NCBI RefSeq assembly: GCF_014775655.1
Contig: NZ_CP061274.1
Span: forward strand, 372,001 to 436,000
Length of the DNA: 64,000 nt
DNA from: Clavibacter zhangzhiyongii
GTDB taxonomy: Bacteria; Actinomycetota; Actinomycetes; Actinomycetales; Microbacteriaceae
Direction: 5' to 3'
The position numbers and the translations under genes are program-made. Numbering within the stretch: the stretch's first letter is position 1; every line of letters begins with the position of its first letter. Shown here piece by piece: positions 7,553-16,187 of the stretch. The notes under the pieces were generated by a model that made no database searches, was not told the DNA's origin, and saw only the letters and a program-made list of their open reading frames with translations.

Positions 7553-8113
7553 CTATGGGCGCTGCGCCCAGCCGGCGCGGTCGGCGACGAGCGCCGCGAC
7601 CTCCGCCGGCGTGCGCGAGGTGGTGTCGATCGCGAGGCCGCCCAGCTCCGCGCCGTCGAGGATCGCGTCGAGCTCGGGCGCGCGGGCCAGGTGCCAGTCG
7701 CGGCCGTCGGGGTCGCCGGCGTGGCGTGCGCGGAGGCGCGAGCGGACCGCGTCCGGATCCGCCGTGAGCCGCATCACCAGGGGGTCGCGCGACCCCAGCA
7801 CCTCGGCGTACCGCGGCAGGTCGGCGGCGCGCTCGACGACGGTCGCCACGATGACGACCGCGGCCCCGGCCGCCCGGTAGTTGCGCGCGAGGTCGCGGAG
7901 GTTGCGCAGCTCGACCTCCTGCTGGAACGGATCGTCGGCGGGCGCGGGGTGGAGGAGGCGCACCGCGTCCGCGTCGACGCGGGCGTGCGGCACGTCGCGC
8001 TCGGCGAGGAGCGCGCCGAGCGCGTGCATCGTCGCGGTCTTGCCGGCGCCGACCGTGCCGGTGAGGATCACGCCGTCGACGCCGCCCGCGGCGCCGCCCG
8101 CGGTGTCGCTCAC
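7553..8113 (-). CDS. P-loop NTPase, small-molecule kinase-like
   Basis: A 186-aa cytosolic protein with a Walker A motif at the N-terminus (VILTGTVGAGKTATMHALG), a DADAVR strand resembling adenylylsulfate or shikimate kinase-like proteins, and a Walker B-like AAVVIVATV. The middle carries LRNLRDLARNYRAAGA, common in actinobacterial AAA proteins of unknown role. The substrate is not evident. GTG 8113 overlaps the stop of the upstream membrane-protein gene by 4 nt (GTGA), indicating coupled translation. Confidence 0.8.
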   Translation of the reverse strand: MSDTAGGAAGGVDGVILTGTVGAGKTATMHALGALLAERDVPHARVDADAVRLLHPAPADDPFQQEVELRNLRDLARNYRAAGAAVVIVATVVERAADLPRYAEVLGSRDPLVMRLTADPDAVRSRLRARHAGDPDGRDWHLARAPELDAILDGAELGGLAIDTTSRTPAEVAALVADRAGWAQRP

Positions 8114-8514
8114 GGGCGGGGCTCGTCGCGCACGTCGGTGTCGGCCGCGAGCGGGTCGAAGGCGGGGGCGTCGGGGCCGCGGCGGCGGCGCTCGCGGAGG
8201 CCGCGGACGGTCTTCGCCGCCAGGAAGAGGAAGTAGGCGCCGGCCGCCGCGAGCCCGAGCACCTGGATCCACGCGGGCACCCAGCCGAGGCGACGGCCGC
8301 CGGTGCCGGCCGTCAGGTCGTCGGTCGTGACGAGCATGCCGACGGCCACCGCGATGAGCACGGCGCCCAGCACCGCGGCGGCGACGGCGCGCCCCGTGGT
8401 CGGCACCTGCGGCTCCCGCTCGGCGCGCTCCCGCGCCTTCCGGCGGACGACCTCGCGCAGGACGAAGGCGGCCACGACGACGACGACCGCGATGGCGGCG
8501 AGGGGGAGGTCCAT
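8110..8514 (-). CDS. small membrane protein with two TM helices
   Basis: A 134-aa protein with an N-terminal hydrophobic segment (LAAIAVVVVVAAFVL), a basic loop (RRKARERAEREPQ), a second helix (AVAAAVLGAVLIAVAVGMLV), a possible third (WIQVLGLAAAGAYFLFL) and a charged C-tail. No family recognised. On the complement the box TAGCGT ends 7 nt before the ATG, so it may be leaderless. It forms an operon with the overlapping P-loop protein gene. Confidence 0.65.
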   Translation of the reverse strand: MDLPLAAIAVVVVVAAFVLREVVRRKARERAEREPQVPTTGRAVAAAVLGAVLIAVAVGMLVTTDDLTAGTGGRRLGWVPAWIQVLGLAAAGAYFLFLAAKTVRGLRERRRRGPDAPAFDPLAADTDVRDEPRP

Positions 8515-8618
8515 GCCCTCCACGCTAGGGATCCCCGGCCCGGGCGGCCGGAGCGCCGTGCCCCCACTCGGAGGCACGGCCGGGCCCGACGCGGCCCTGA
8601 CCGGCCATTCCGCGCGGA

Positions 8619-9521
8619 TCAGCAGCTGAGCGTGAGCAGGCCGCCCTCGACCGCGGCCGTCGTCTCGGTGACGACCTCGAAGGCCGCCGCGCCCGCGTGG
8701 ACGGTCACGATCGACATGCCCGCCCACACCCGGTGCGGCTCCGAGGTGGTGGAGGTGATCGCGTGGCGGAGGACCCGCAGCCGGTCGAGCGAGAGCGTCG
8801 CCAGGCGTCGCGGGATCACCTGGTCGCGGCGCGTGACGACCAGCACCTCGCGCGGCGTGCACGCGGCGATGGCGCCGGCGAGGCTCATCGGGCGCAGGCT
8901 GCGGAGGGCGCCCCCCAGGCCGGCCGCGGTGCGGTGCAGCGGGATGCGCGGATGCGACGACAGGAACCGGAGGTCCGGATCCCGTGCCGCCAGCCGCCAG
9001 TACTCGGAGCCGACGCCGGCCTCGTCCGCGCCGACCTCCACGCGCGGCGAGTAGGGCGATCCGCGGGGCGGGACGGGCGGCGCCTGGGCGGCGGTCGCGC
9101 TCGCGAGCTCCACGAGGAGCGCGGTGAGGTCGGCCACGACGTCGGCGGACGCGCCGTTGTAGGGCACGGCGACCGCGGTGCCGTCGGCCGCGTGCAGGGT
9201 GAGCAGCCCGTCGAGGAGGTCCACCCGGTCGCGCACGCCGACCAGCGCGGCGAACGGGATGCGCTGCGACGTGGATCCGCTCCCCACCCGCGTCAGCACC
9301 TCGAGGTCGCGCTCGCCCACCACGAGGAGCCGGTCGTAGAGGTCCATCGTCGGGTCGGTGTCGCGCCGGGCGACGTCCCGCGGCACCTTGAGCGCCAGCC
9401 GTGCGGCCGCGGGGTCCACGCCGTGGGAGCGGAAGGCGCGCGGCACCTCGTCGGGCGTGCGGACGGGGAGGATCCACGGGCCGAAGGCGTCGTGCTCGGC
9501 GGTCCTGGCGGGCGGGGTCAC
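8619..9521 (-). CDS. hypothetical protein with a PH-like segment
   Basis: A 300-aa soluble protein. The central part DLYDRLLVVGERDLEVLTRVGSG...IPFAALVGVRDRVDLLDGLLTLHAADG looks like a bacterial pleckstrin-homology-like sheet; a related stretch recurs near the C-terminus (EVLVVTRRDQVIPRRLATLSLDRLRVLRHAI), so two such units may exist. No catalytic motif or membrane segment is seen. GTG 9521 follows the box TACGGT by 6 nt with no ribosome binding site, the leaderless geometry. I do not know the function. Confidence 0.65.
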   Translation of the reverse strand: MTPPARTAEHDAFGPWILPVRTPDEVPRAFRSHGVDPAAARLALKVPRDVARRDTDPTMDLYDRLLVVGERDLEVLTRVGSGSTSQRIPFAALVGVRDRVDLLDGLLTLHAADGTAVAVPYNGASADVVADLTALLVELASATAAQAPPVPPRGSPYSPRVEVGADEAGVGSEYWRLAARDPDLRFLSSHPRIPLHRTAAGLGGALRSLRPMSLAGAIAACTPREVLVVTRRDQVIPRRLATLSLDRLRVLRHAITSTTSEPHRVWAGMSIVTVHAGAAAFEVVTETTAAVEGGLLTLSC

Positions 9522-9640
9522 GGCTCGACCGTATCCCGGCGCCGGCCCGGGGTGGCGCTCGCGGGCGCACCCCGTCCGGGGCGTCGGATCCGTGCTACGG
9601 GCGCGGAGCGCGGCGGCCGTCCGCCGCCGCCCGGCACCGG

Positions 9641-10270
9641 TCAGCCCTCGATGAGGTCGCGCTCGGGCGGCACGGAGGTCCACAGCCCCACGACCCGCCG
9701 GGCGAGCGCCCGCTCGAGGCCGCCGAGCGCCTTGACGACGAAGATCGTCGTGCGGGCGGGGGAGCCGGCCTTCGAGAAGCCGCGGTCGACGGCGCGCACC
9801 CACGTCTCCGCGGCGATCTTCGCGGTCGAGTAGTTGGCGCCGCCCGGGTAGGGACGCTGCACGGCGGTCGACGAGACGATCGCGAGACGGCCGGCCTCGG
9901 ACGCCTGCAGGTCGGCGTCGAACGCGCGCGTGGTGTTGCGGAGCGTGGTGACGAGCCGCTCGTGCAGGAAGTCCCAGTCGTCGTCGGTCTGGCCCTCGAG
10001 GCCGTTGCCGCCGCGCCATCCGCCGACCAGGTGGATCAGCCCGTCGACGCCGCCGAGGTCCGCGCGGATCCGGCCGGCCAGCTCCACGACGGCCGCGTGG
10101 TCGGCGAGGTCGCACACCTCGCGGCGGGAGGCGTCGACGCCCTCGAGCCGTCCGGCGTCCGTGCCGACCGCGACGACGCGCGCGCCGGCCGCCGTCAGCT
10201 CGGCGCAGACCGCCCGGCCCGCGGCGCTCGACGCCCCGGCGACCACGACCACGCGGCCGTCGACGCTCAC
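9641..10270 (-). CDS. short-chain dehydrogenase/reductase
   Basis: A 209-aa NAD(P)-binding protein. The Rossmann motif (VVVVAGASSAAGRAV), the acidic strand CDLADHAAV and the SSTAVQ...YSTAK catalytic segment are seen, so the Ser-Tyr-Lys triad is present. The substrate is unknown. GTG 10270 overlaps the stop of the DUF6421 gene by 4 nt. The DUF6421-SDR pair is recurrent in actinobacteria, which suggests a shared pathway that has not been worked out to my knowledge. Confidence 0.82.
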   Translation of the reverse strand: MSVDGRVVVVAGASSAAGRAVCAELTAAGARVVAVGTDAGRLEGVDASRREVCDLADHAAVVELAGRIRADLGGVDGLIHLVGGWRGGNGLEGQTDDDWDFLHERLVTTLRNTTRAFDADLQASEAGRLAIVSSTAVQRPYPGGANYSTAKIAAETWVRAVDRGFSKAGSPARTTIFVVKALGGLERALARRVVGLWTSVPPERDLIEG

Positions 10271-11688
10271 GCGGCCTGCCCCGTGATCCCGGCGGTCGAC
10301 CCGATGACGTCGCGCATCTTCCTCTCCAGCGCCTCGAAGAACATGCTGAGCGGGAACTCGTCGTCGAGCACGAGGTCCGTGAGGCCCTTCGGCGGCCCGT
10401 CGAGCGGCAGCGCGTCCGGCCCCTTCGCCCAGGTGGACGCGGGATGCGGCGTCACCGTCTCGGTGACCATCGCGTACGCGGCCAGCCAGTGCGCGGTCTT
10501 CGGCCGGTCGATGGAGCGCCAGTAGAGGTCGTTGACCCGGTCGGCGAGCGCCACGACCACGTCGGCGACGTCGTCCCAGTCGATCGTGAGCCGCGTGTCG
10601 GTCCAGTGCAGCACGTGGTGCTGGTGCAGCCACGCGAACAGCAGCTGGCCGCCGAGGCCGTCGTAGTTGCGGACGCGGGATCCGGTGATGGCGAAGCGGA
10701 AGATGCGGTCGAAGATCACCGCGTGCTGCACGAGCCCGGCGCGCTCGAGGAGGGCGTCGTCGGCGGCGGTGCGCTCGGCGGGATCCACGGCGGCGAGCCG
10801 GCGCTGGATGCCGACGGCCTCGCGGAAGGCCGTGAGGTCGCAGCGCAGCTCCTCGATCGAGTAGAGGAAGAAGGGCATCCGCTGCTTGATCATGAACGGG
10901 TCGAACGGCAGGTCGCCGCGCATGTGGGTGCGATCGTGGATGAGGTCCCACATGACGAAGGTCTCCTCCGCGAGCCGCTGGTCGTCCAGCAGGCGGCGCG
11001 CGTCCTCCGGCAGCTCCAGCTTCGTGACCTCGGCGGCGTGGCGCACCACGCGGCGGAAGCGGGCCGCCTCGCGGTCGGCGAAGATCGCGCCCCAGGTGAA
11101 GGTCGGGATCTCGCGCATGGCCACGGTCTCGGGGAACAGCACCGCGGAGTTGGTGTCGTAGCCGGGCGTGAAGTCGACGAAGCGGATGGGGACGAACAGC
11201 GCGTTGCCGTAGTCGCCCGCCTCCAGCTCCGCCACGAACTCGGGCCAGACGACCTCGATCAGCACGGCCTCGACGAGGCGGCTGGCGCTGCCGTTCTGCG
11301 TGGTCATGGGGAACACGACGAGGTGCCGGATCCCGTCGACGCGGTCGCGCTGCGGCTGGAAGGCGCTCAGCGAGTCGAGGAAGTCGGGGACGCCGAGGCC
11401 GGCGTCGACCCAGCGCGCGAAGTCCACGTCGAGGGCCGCGAGGTAGGCGGCGTCGTGCGGGAAGAGCGGGGCGAGCGCGCGCACCGAGTCGCGGATCACG
11501 CCGACGAGGCGCGCGGCCTCGGCGTGGTGCGCGGCTTCCGGGACCGAGCCGTCCTTCACCTGCATCGGCTGGAGCGCGACGGCGGCGTCCTTGAGGGCGA
11601 GCCAGGCGGGGGAGGAGGCGACGCGCGCGACGTCCTCGACGACCTCGGGCTCGCCGATGACGGCTGCGGGGGCTGCGGCGCTGGACAT
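10267..11688 (-). CDS. DUF6421 family protein
   Basis: A 473-aa soluble protein matching a conserved actinobacterial family of unknown function. Distinctive blocks are VVFPMTTQNGSASRLVEAVLIEVVWPEFVAELE, LFVPIRFVDFTPGYDTNSAVLFPETV, the His-rich MWDLIHDRTHMRGDLPFDPFMIKQRMPFF and LLFAWLHQHHVLHWTD, which might bind a metal. Start ATG 11688 has GGAGG 8 nt upstream; a longer reading to 11805 has no support. It is the first gene of a two-gene operon with the SDR. A TACGGT box about 55 nt upstream could be its -10. Confidence 0.8.
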   Translation of the reverse strand: MSSAAAPAAVIGEPEVVEDVARVASSPAWLALKDAAVALQPMQVKDGSVPEAAHHAEAARLVGVIRDSVRALAPLFPHDAAYLAALDVDFARWVDAGLGVPDFLDSLSAFQPQRDRVDGIRHLVVFPMTTQNGSASRLVEAVLIEVVWPEFVAELEAGDYGNALFVPIRFVDFTPGYDTNSAVLFPETVAMREIPTFTWGAIFADREAARFRRVVRHAAEVTKLELPEDARRLLDDQRLAEETFVMWDLIHDRTHMRGDLPFDPFMIKQRMPFFLYSIEELRCDLTAFREAVGIQRRLAAVDPAERTAADDALLERAGLVQHAVIFDRIFRFAITGSRVRNYDGLGGQLLFAWLHQHHVLHWTDTRLTIDWDDVADVVVALADRVNDLYWRSIDRPKTAHWLAAYAMVTETVTPHPASTWAKGPDALPLDGPPKGLTDLVLDDEFPLSMFFEALERKMRDVIGSTAGITGQAA

Positions 11689-11827
11689 GGATCGACCTCC
11701 GATCGTGCGGGTGGCGTGCGGTGCCTCCACCGTATCCGCGGGTCCGGCGCGGGATCGTGTCCGAGGAGCGGGATCCGCGCGTGCATCGGAGCGCTCGCGC
11801 AGCATCCGTGCGCGGGGGCCGCGCGGA

Positions 11828-12382
11828 TCAGTCGCCGTCGTCCCAGACGACCGGCGTCGTCGCCCCCGCCTCGTGGTCGCGGCGGAGGATCCCGTAGCCG
11901 ACCGAGGCGCGCGGCTCGCCGCCCGCGACGGGCCAGCCGTCGCGGTAGTGCGCCTCCTTCACGAAGCCCGCGCGCACGAGCGTCCGGCGCATCGCCCGGT
12001 TGTCCTCGCGGGTCTGCCCCTCGAAGCGCGTGACGTGCGGGTAGGTGCGGAACACGTGGTCGGTCAGCGCGCGGAGCACGTGCGCGCCGAGGCCCCGGCC
12101 GCGCGCCGACTCGGCGAGGCGGAGGTCGAACATGGCCCCCGGATCCTCGAGGTCGTCGAGCACCGCGAGGCCCACGCGCCCGGATCCCGCGACCTCGACC
12201 CACAGCGCGGCGTGCTCGGGCGCGTCGAAGTCGCCGTCGGCGATGCGCGCGTCGACGGCCTCGGCGGTCGGCCGGGGCCTCACGTGGAACGGGAACGCGT
12301 TCGAGGTGAGGAACGCGCGGAGGTCGTCCGCCTCGGCGCGCGGGTCGACGGGCACCAGCGCGACGCGCGGGTCCGGGCTCAC
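11828..12382 (-). CDS. GNAT family N-acetyltransferase (RimJ/RimL-like)
   Basis: A 184-aa acetyltransferase: first strand RVALVPVDPRAEADDLRAFL, motif A LAESARGRGLGAHVLRALTDHVF, then FEGQTREDNRAMRRTLVRAGFVKEAHYRDGWP, the pattern of RimJ-like enzymes that acetylate protein N-termini or aminoglycoside-like small molecules. GTG 12382 overlaps the stop of the upstream GNAT gene by 4 nt (GTGA), which decides the start over the adjacent GTG three bases earlier. The two acetyltransferase genes form a coupled pair. Confidence 0.85.
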   Translation of the reverse strand: MSPDPRVALVPVDPRAEADDLRAFLTSNAFPFHVRPRPTAEAVDARIADGDFDAPEHAALWVEVAGSGRVGLAVLDDLEDPGAMFDLRLAESARGRGLGAHVLRALTDHVFRTYPHVTRFEGQTREDNRAMRRTLVRAGFVKEAHYRDGWPVAGGEPRASVGYGILRRDHEAGATTPVVWDDGD

Positions 12383-12906
12383 CACGGCGGGCCGCACAGG
12401 TCGAGCTCGCCGTCCTCGGGCGCGGGCAGGCGCCCGGGGCGGATCCGGGTGGGCTCGTAGTCGAGGAGCACGCGCTCGCCGGCCTGCCGCATCCACGTCG
12501 TGCCGGCGAACGGCACGAAGCCCACCTGCGCGTAGTAGCCGGACATGCGCGGCGCGCAGATGAGCTGCGTGAGGTCGGGGTCGTGCTCGTCGACGGCCTC
12601 GAGCGCCCGGTCGAGCGCGGCGCGGCCGTAGCCCCGGCCGCGCACGGACGGGTGGCTCGCGACGCCGCCGATGCCGGCCAGCCGCACGGGGCGCCCGTCG
12701 AGCAGGCCGTCGCGGTGCACGACGACGACCATCGCCGCGACGCCGCCGTCGGGATCCCGCGCGATCACGGTCTCGTCGGCGGCGGCCCAGACCATGCGGC
12801 TCGCGGGGTCGTCCGGCGGCAGCGCGAAGGCCAGGTCGGCGAGGGCGCCGGTGGCGGCGCGGTCCGCGGGGGAGAGGGCGGAGGCGACGTGCAGCTCGGT
12901 GATCAC
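12379..12906 (-). CDS. GNAT family N-acetyltransferase
   Basis: A 175-aa acetyltransferase with RLAGIGGVASHPSVRGRGYGRAALDRALE as motif A and an AGTTWMRQAGERVLLDYEP end; the YYAQVGFVPFAGT segment is typical of Eis-like or YjcF-like enzymes. Substrate unknown. I chose GTG 12906 because CGAGGA lies about 9 nt upstream; ATG 12951 has no usable site and its extra residues are unlike the family. First gene of the coupled GNAT pair. Confidence 0.82.
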   Translation of the reverse strand: MITELHVASALSPADRAATGALADLAFALPPDDPASRMVWAAADETVIARDPDGGVAAMVVVVHRDGLLDGRPVRLAGIGGVASHPSVRGRGYGRAALDRALEAVDEHDPDLTQLICAPRMSGYYAQVGFVPFAGTTWMRQAGERVLLDYEPTRIRPGRLPAPEDGELDLCGPPW

Positions 12907-13022
12907 GGGGGTCCTCGGGGTTCGGCGGGCCGCGTCGCCCGTCCGCCCCATTCTCCACAGGCACGGGTGAACAGCCGATGAACCCGACGGTCCCCCGTAG
13001 AGGGGACCCGAGGGCAGGGCGC

Positions 13023-14252
13023 ATGCTCATCGCCGTGGATCCCTTCATACTGCTCGTGCTCGTCGTCATCACGGCGCTCGCCTTCGACTTCACCAACGGC
13101 TTCCATGACACGGCGAACGCGATGGCCACCTCCATCGCCACCGGCGCGTTGAAGCCCAAGGCCGCCGTCACGCTCTCCGCCGTGCTCAACCTGGTGGGCG
13201 CGTTCCTCAGCATCGAGGTCGCGCTCACGGTCACGAACGCCGTGGTGAAGATCCAGGACAAGACGGGCGCGCCCGACCCGGCACTGCTGGAGGGCGGCGG
13301 ATCCGCGCTGCTGCTCATCGTGCTGGCCGGCCTCATCGGCGGCATCGTCTGGAACCTCCTCACCTGGCTGCTCGGCCTCCCGTCGAGCTCGTCGCACGCG
13401 CTGTTCGGCGGCCTCATCGGCTCGACGCTCGCGGGCCTCGGGCTGAACGGGGTGAACTGGGCGGGCGACGGCTCGAAGCTCGACGGCGTCGTCGGCAAGG
13501 TGATCCTGCCGGCGCTCATGTCGCCGATCCTCGCGGGGGCGGTGGCCGCCATCGGCACCTGGCTGGTGTTCCGCGTCGTCGGGAACCTCGCCGGGCGCGG
13601 CCTCGACCGCACCTTCCGCATCGGCCAGATCGGCAGCGCCTCGCTCGTCTCGCTCGCCCACGGCACGAACGACGCGCAGAAGACGATGGGCGTCATCACG
13701 CTCGCGCTCATCGCGGCGGGCGGCTGGACCGACACCGGGTCGGTGCCGTTCTGGGTGAAGATCAGCTGCGCGCTCGCCATCTCGCTCGGCACCTACATCG
13801 GCGGGTGGCGGATCATCCGCACGGTCGGCAAGGGCCTCGTCGAGATCGACACGCCCCAGGGCATGGCGGCCGAGAGCTCGTCGGCCGCGGTCATCCTCGC
13901 CTCCAGCCACCTCGGCTTCGCGCTCTCCACCACCCACGTCGCCACCGGCTCCATCCTCGGCTCCGGCCTCGGCCGCCCGGGTGCGCAGGTGCGCTGGAAG
14001 GTGGCGCTGCGGATGGTCGTGGCGTGGGTCATCACGCTCCCGGCCGCCGCGCTCGTCGGCGCGGTCATGTGGTGGCTCGGCCACCTCATCGGCGGTGCCG
14101 GAGGCGGCATCGCCATGACGCTGGTGCTCGTGGCCGTCGCGGTCACCGTCTACGTCCGCTCGCGCAAGGACGACGTCGGCGCGCACAACGTGAACGACGA
14201 GTGGTCCGACGAGAAGGCCGCCCGCCCCGCCCCCCAGTCCGCCGACGCCTGA
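13023..14252 (+). CDS. low-affinity inorganic phosphate transporter, PiT family
   Basis: A 409-aa inner-membrane symporter for metal-phosphate complexes. Both PiT signature motifs are visible: FDFTNGFHDTANAMATSIATGAL near the N-terminus and LVSLAHGTNDAQKTMGVITLAL in the second half, the inverted repeat typical of the family. About ten hydrophobic helices are present and the C-tail is acidic. ATG 13023 was chosen since 12978 would place 15 charged residues before the first helix. It is followed by two short same-strand genes, probably an operon. Confidence 0.93.
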   Translation: MLIAVDPFILLVLVVITALAFDFTNGFHDTANAMATSIATGALKPKAAVTLSAVLNLVGAFLSIEVALTVTNAVVKIQDKTGAPDPALLEGGGSALLLIVLAGLIGGIVWNLLTWLLGLPSSSSHALFGGLIGSTLAGLGLNGVNWAGDGSKLDGVVGKVILPALMSPILAGAVAAIGTWLVFRVVGNLAGRGLDRTFRIGQIGSASLVSLAHGTNDAQKTMGVITLALIAAGGWTDTGSVPFWVKISCALAISLGTYIGGWRIIRTVGKGLVEIDTPQGMAAESSSAAVILASSHLGFALSTTHVATGSILGSGLGRPGAQVRWKVALRMVVAWVITLPAAALVGAVMWWLGHLIGGAGGGIAMTLVLVAVAVTVYVRSRKDDVGAHNVNDEWSDEKAARPAPQSADA

Positions 14253-14263
14253 AGGATCCCGCC

Positions 14264-14575
14264 ATGCTCCCCCTCTTCCTCTCCGCGGTCGGCCAGGTCG
14301 CCCTCGTCGCCCTCGTCCTCGGCGCGGGCCTGCCCGCCCTCTTCGCGCTGGGAGTGCGGTCCTTCGGGCTCGCCAGCCCCGAGACCAGCGGCCGCGTCGC
14401 CGGATCCGACTCCGCGCGCCGGCTGCCGCCGCCCGTGCTGCAGGCGCTCGGCGCCCTCTGCTTCGCGGTGGTCGTGCTCGCGGTCGTGGCCGGGCTCACG
14501 CTCATCATCGCGACGGGCCTCGGCCAGACCGTGAGCTTCGAGCACGTCATCCCGACCTTCACGTCGAAGGCCTGA
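14264..14575 (+). CDS. small membrane protein of the pit operon
   Basis: A 103-aa protein with two hydrophobic segments (LFLSAVGQVALVALVLGAGL and ALGALCFAVVVLAVVAGLTLIIATGL) and a short loop. It begins 11 nt after the phosphate transporter stop with AAGGATC as a ribosome binding site. Similar small proteins follow PiT transporters in Microbacteriaceae; a regulatory or assembly role is only a guess from position. Confidence 0.7.
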   Translation: MLPLFLSAVGQVALVALVLGAGLPALFALGVRSFGLASPETSGRVAGSDSARRLPPPVLQALGALCFAVVVLAVVAGLTLIIATGLGQTVSFEHVIPTFTSKA

Positions 14576-14577
14576 CC

Positions 14578-15264
14578 GTGGCCGACAGCGGATCCGCCGA
14601 CGCCGTCGAGGCGCACCCCGCCGCCGAGCGCGGCATCGTCCAGCGGGTCGTGGGCTGGCTGCGCGCCGGCTACCCGTCCGGCGTGCCGGACCAGGACTAC
14701 GTGCCGCTGCTCGGGATCCTCCGCCGCAGCCTCACGCCGGAGGAGCTCGAGCAGGTCGTCGACCAGCTCGTGGAGGACGCGACCGCGGCCGACGCGGCGG
14801 GCGAGGAGATCGGCGGGCGCCAGCTGCGCGATCGCGTCGAGGAGCTGCTGCTCGGGCCGGCCCTGCCGGAGGACCTCGTGCGCGTCTCCGCCCGGCTCGC
14901 CGCCGCGGGCTGGCCCCTCGGATCCCCCGACGACCTGCACGAGCCCGACCCGGCCGACGCGCGCGCCGCCGAGCGCACGGGCCTCGTCGCGCGCGTCGTC
15001 GCGTGGCTGCGCGCCGGCTACCCCGCCGGCCTCCCGGAGCGCGACTTCGTGCCGCTCGTCGCGCTGCTCCGCCGACGGCTGAGCGACGACGAGGTCCGGG
15101 AGGTCGCCGCCCGCCTCGCGGCCGAGGGCGGCCTGCCCGCCCGGCGGATCGACGTGGCCGACGCCATCGCGGGCCTCACCTCCGAGATGCCGTCCGACGA
15201 GGACGTCGAGCGCGTGCGCGCCTATCTCGCGACGCACGGCTGGCCCGACGGGTTCGGGATCTGA
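14578..15264 (+). CDS. tandem DUF3349 protein
   Basis: A 228-aa soluble protein built of two copies of a ~100-residue unit. Copy 1 has VQRVVGWLRAGYPSGVPDQDYVPLLGILRRSLTPEEL and copy 2 has VARVVAWLRAGYPAGLPERDFVPLVALLRRRLSDDEV, each followed by a helical part that ends with a G-W-P motif. DUF3349 is an actinobacterial helical domain of unknown role, usually one copy. GTG 14578 starts 2 nt after the preceding stop, so it is coupled to the pit operon. Confidence 0.8.
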   Translation: MADSGSADAVEAHPAAERGIVQRVVGWLRAGYPSGVPDQDYVPLLGILRRSLTPEELEQVVDQLVEDATAADAAGEEIGGRQLRDRVEELLLGPALPEDLVRVSARLAAAGWPLGSPDDLHEPDPADARAAERTGLVARVVAWLRAGYPAGLPERDFVPLVALLRRRLSDDEVREVAARLAAEGGLPARRIDVADAIAGLTSEMPSDEDVERVRAYLATHGWPDGFGI

Positions 15265-15299
15265 CGCCGCCGGGCCCGTGACGCCGTGGCTAATGGTGC

Positions 15300-15312
15300 T
15301 AGCTTGTAGCTA
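15300..15312. promoter_or_regulatory. inverted repeat upstream of the hydrolase-TetR operon
   Basis: Arms TAGCT and AGCTA pair perfectly around TGT. Further copies of GCTAA/TTAGC flank it and an outer pair GTGGC/GCCAC encloses the region (15286-15325). The site is about 40 nt before the hydrolase start and is a natural operator for the TetR protein encoded second in the operon; the A+T-rich TAGCTT could also be the -10. Confidence 0.6.
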
Positions 15313-15353
15313 ACGCGGTAAGCCACCGCGACCATCCGCACCTGGAGGCGAAC

Positions 15354-16187
15354 ATGTCCGAGTCCCTGACCATCGACGGCGGCACCCTCGCCTACGAGCT
15401 GAGCGGCAGCACCGGCCCGCTCCTCGTGCTCGCCCACGGCATGGGCGACAGCCGGGAGGCGTACCGCTTCCTCACGCCCCTCCTGGTGGAGGCGGGCTAC
15501 CGGGTCGCCGCCGTGGACCTGCGCGGCCACGGCGAGTCGAGCGTCGGATGGGCCGGCCACACCCGCACCGACATCGCGGGCGACCTGATCCGGCTCATCG
15601 AGCACCTGGGCGGCCCCGCGGTCCTGGTCGGCCACTCCATCGCCGGCGGCGCCGTGACCATCGCCGCGGCGACGGCCCCGCACCTCGTCACCGCCCTGGT
15701 CGAGCTGGCGCCGTTCACCCGGAGGCAGTCGCTCTCGCTCTCCGACCTCCGCGACCCCGCCTTCCGCCGGGGCATGCGCCACCTCCTGGGCACGACCCTG
15801 CTGCGCAGCTCGCGGGAGTGGCTGCGGTACCTCGACGTCGCCTACCCCGGCATCCGGCCCGCCGACCACGCCGCCCGCCTGGAGCGAATCCGCGCGATGC
15901 TGGCCGAGCCCGGCCGGATGGCGGCCCTCCGGGCCATGGGCTCGGGCACCCCGGCGGACGCCGGCGCGCAGCTGGGGAACGTGCGCTGCCCGGTCCTCGT
16001 GGTGCAGGGCGGCGCCGACTGCGACTGGGTCGATCCGCGCGCCGAGGGGGAGGCGATCGTCGCCGCCCTGCCCGCCGGACTCGGTCGTCTGGAGGTCATC
16101 GAGGGCGCCGGGCACTACCCGCACACCCAGTACCCTGCCGAGGTGGCGACCGCGATGACGACCTTCCTGGCGAGCGCGCGTGCCTAG
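15354..16187 (+). CDS. alpha/beta-fold hydrolase
   Basis: A 277-aa serine hydrolase: HGMGDSREAYRFLTPLL (oxyanion region), VDLRGHGESSVGW, nucleophile motif LVGHSIAGGAVTIAA, VVQGGADCDWVD (acid) and EGAGHYPHTQYP (His). It resembles haloperoxidase/esterase-type hydrolases. GGAGGCGAAC precedes the ATG. It overlaps the downstream TetR gene by 8 nt, so the regulator probably controls this enzyme, whose substrate may be the inducer. Confidence 0.88.
   Translation: MSESLTIDGGTLAYELSGSTGPLLVLAHGMGDSREAYRFLTPLLVEAGYRVAAVDLRGHGESSVGWAGHTRTDIAGDLIRLIEHLGGPAVLVGHSIAGGAVTIAAATAPHLVTALVELAPFTRRQSLSLSDLRDPAFRRGMRHLLGTTLLRSSREWLRYLDVAYPGIRPADHAARLERIRAMLAEPGRMAALRAMGSGTPADAGAQLGNVRCPVLVVQGGADCDWVDPRAEGEAIVAALPAGLGRLEVIEGAGHYPHTQYPAEVATAMTTFLASARA

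Noticed and set aside
10444-12033. A 529-codon plus-strand frame
   Set aside because: Antisense to DUF6421 and the SDR, composition typical of a shadow.
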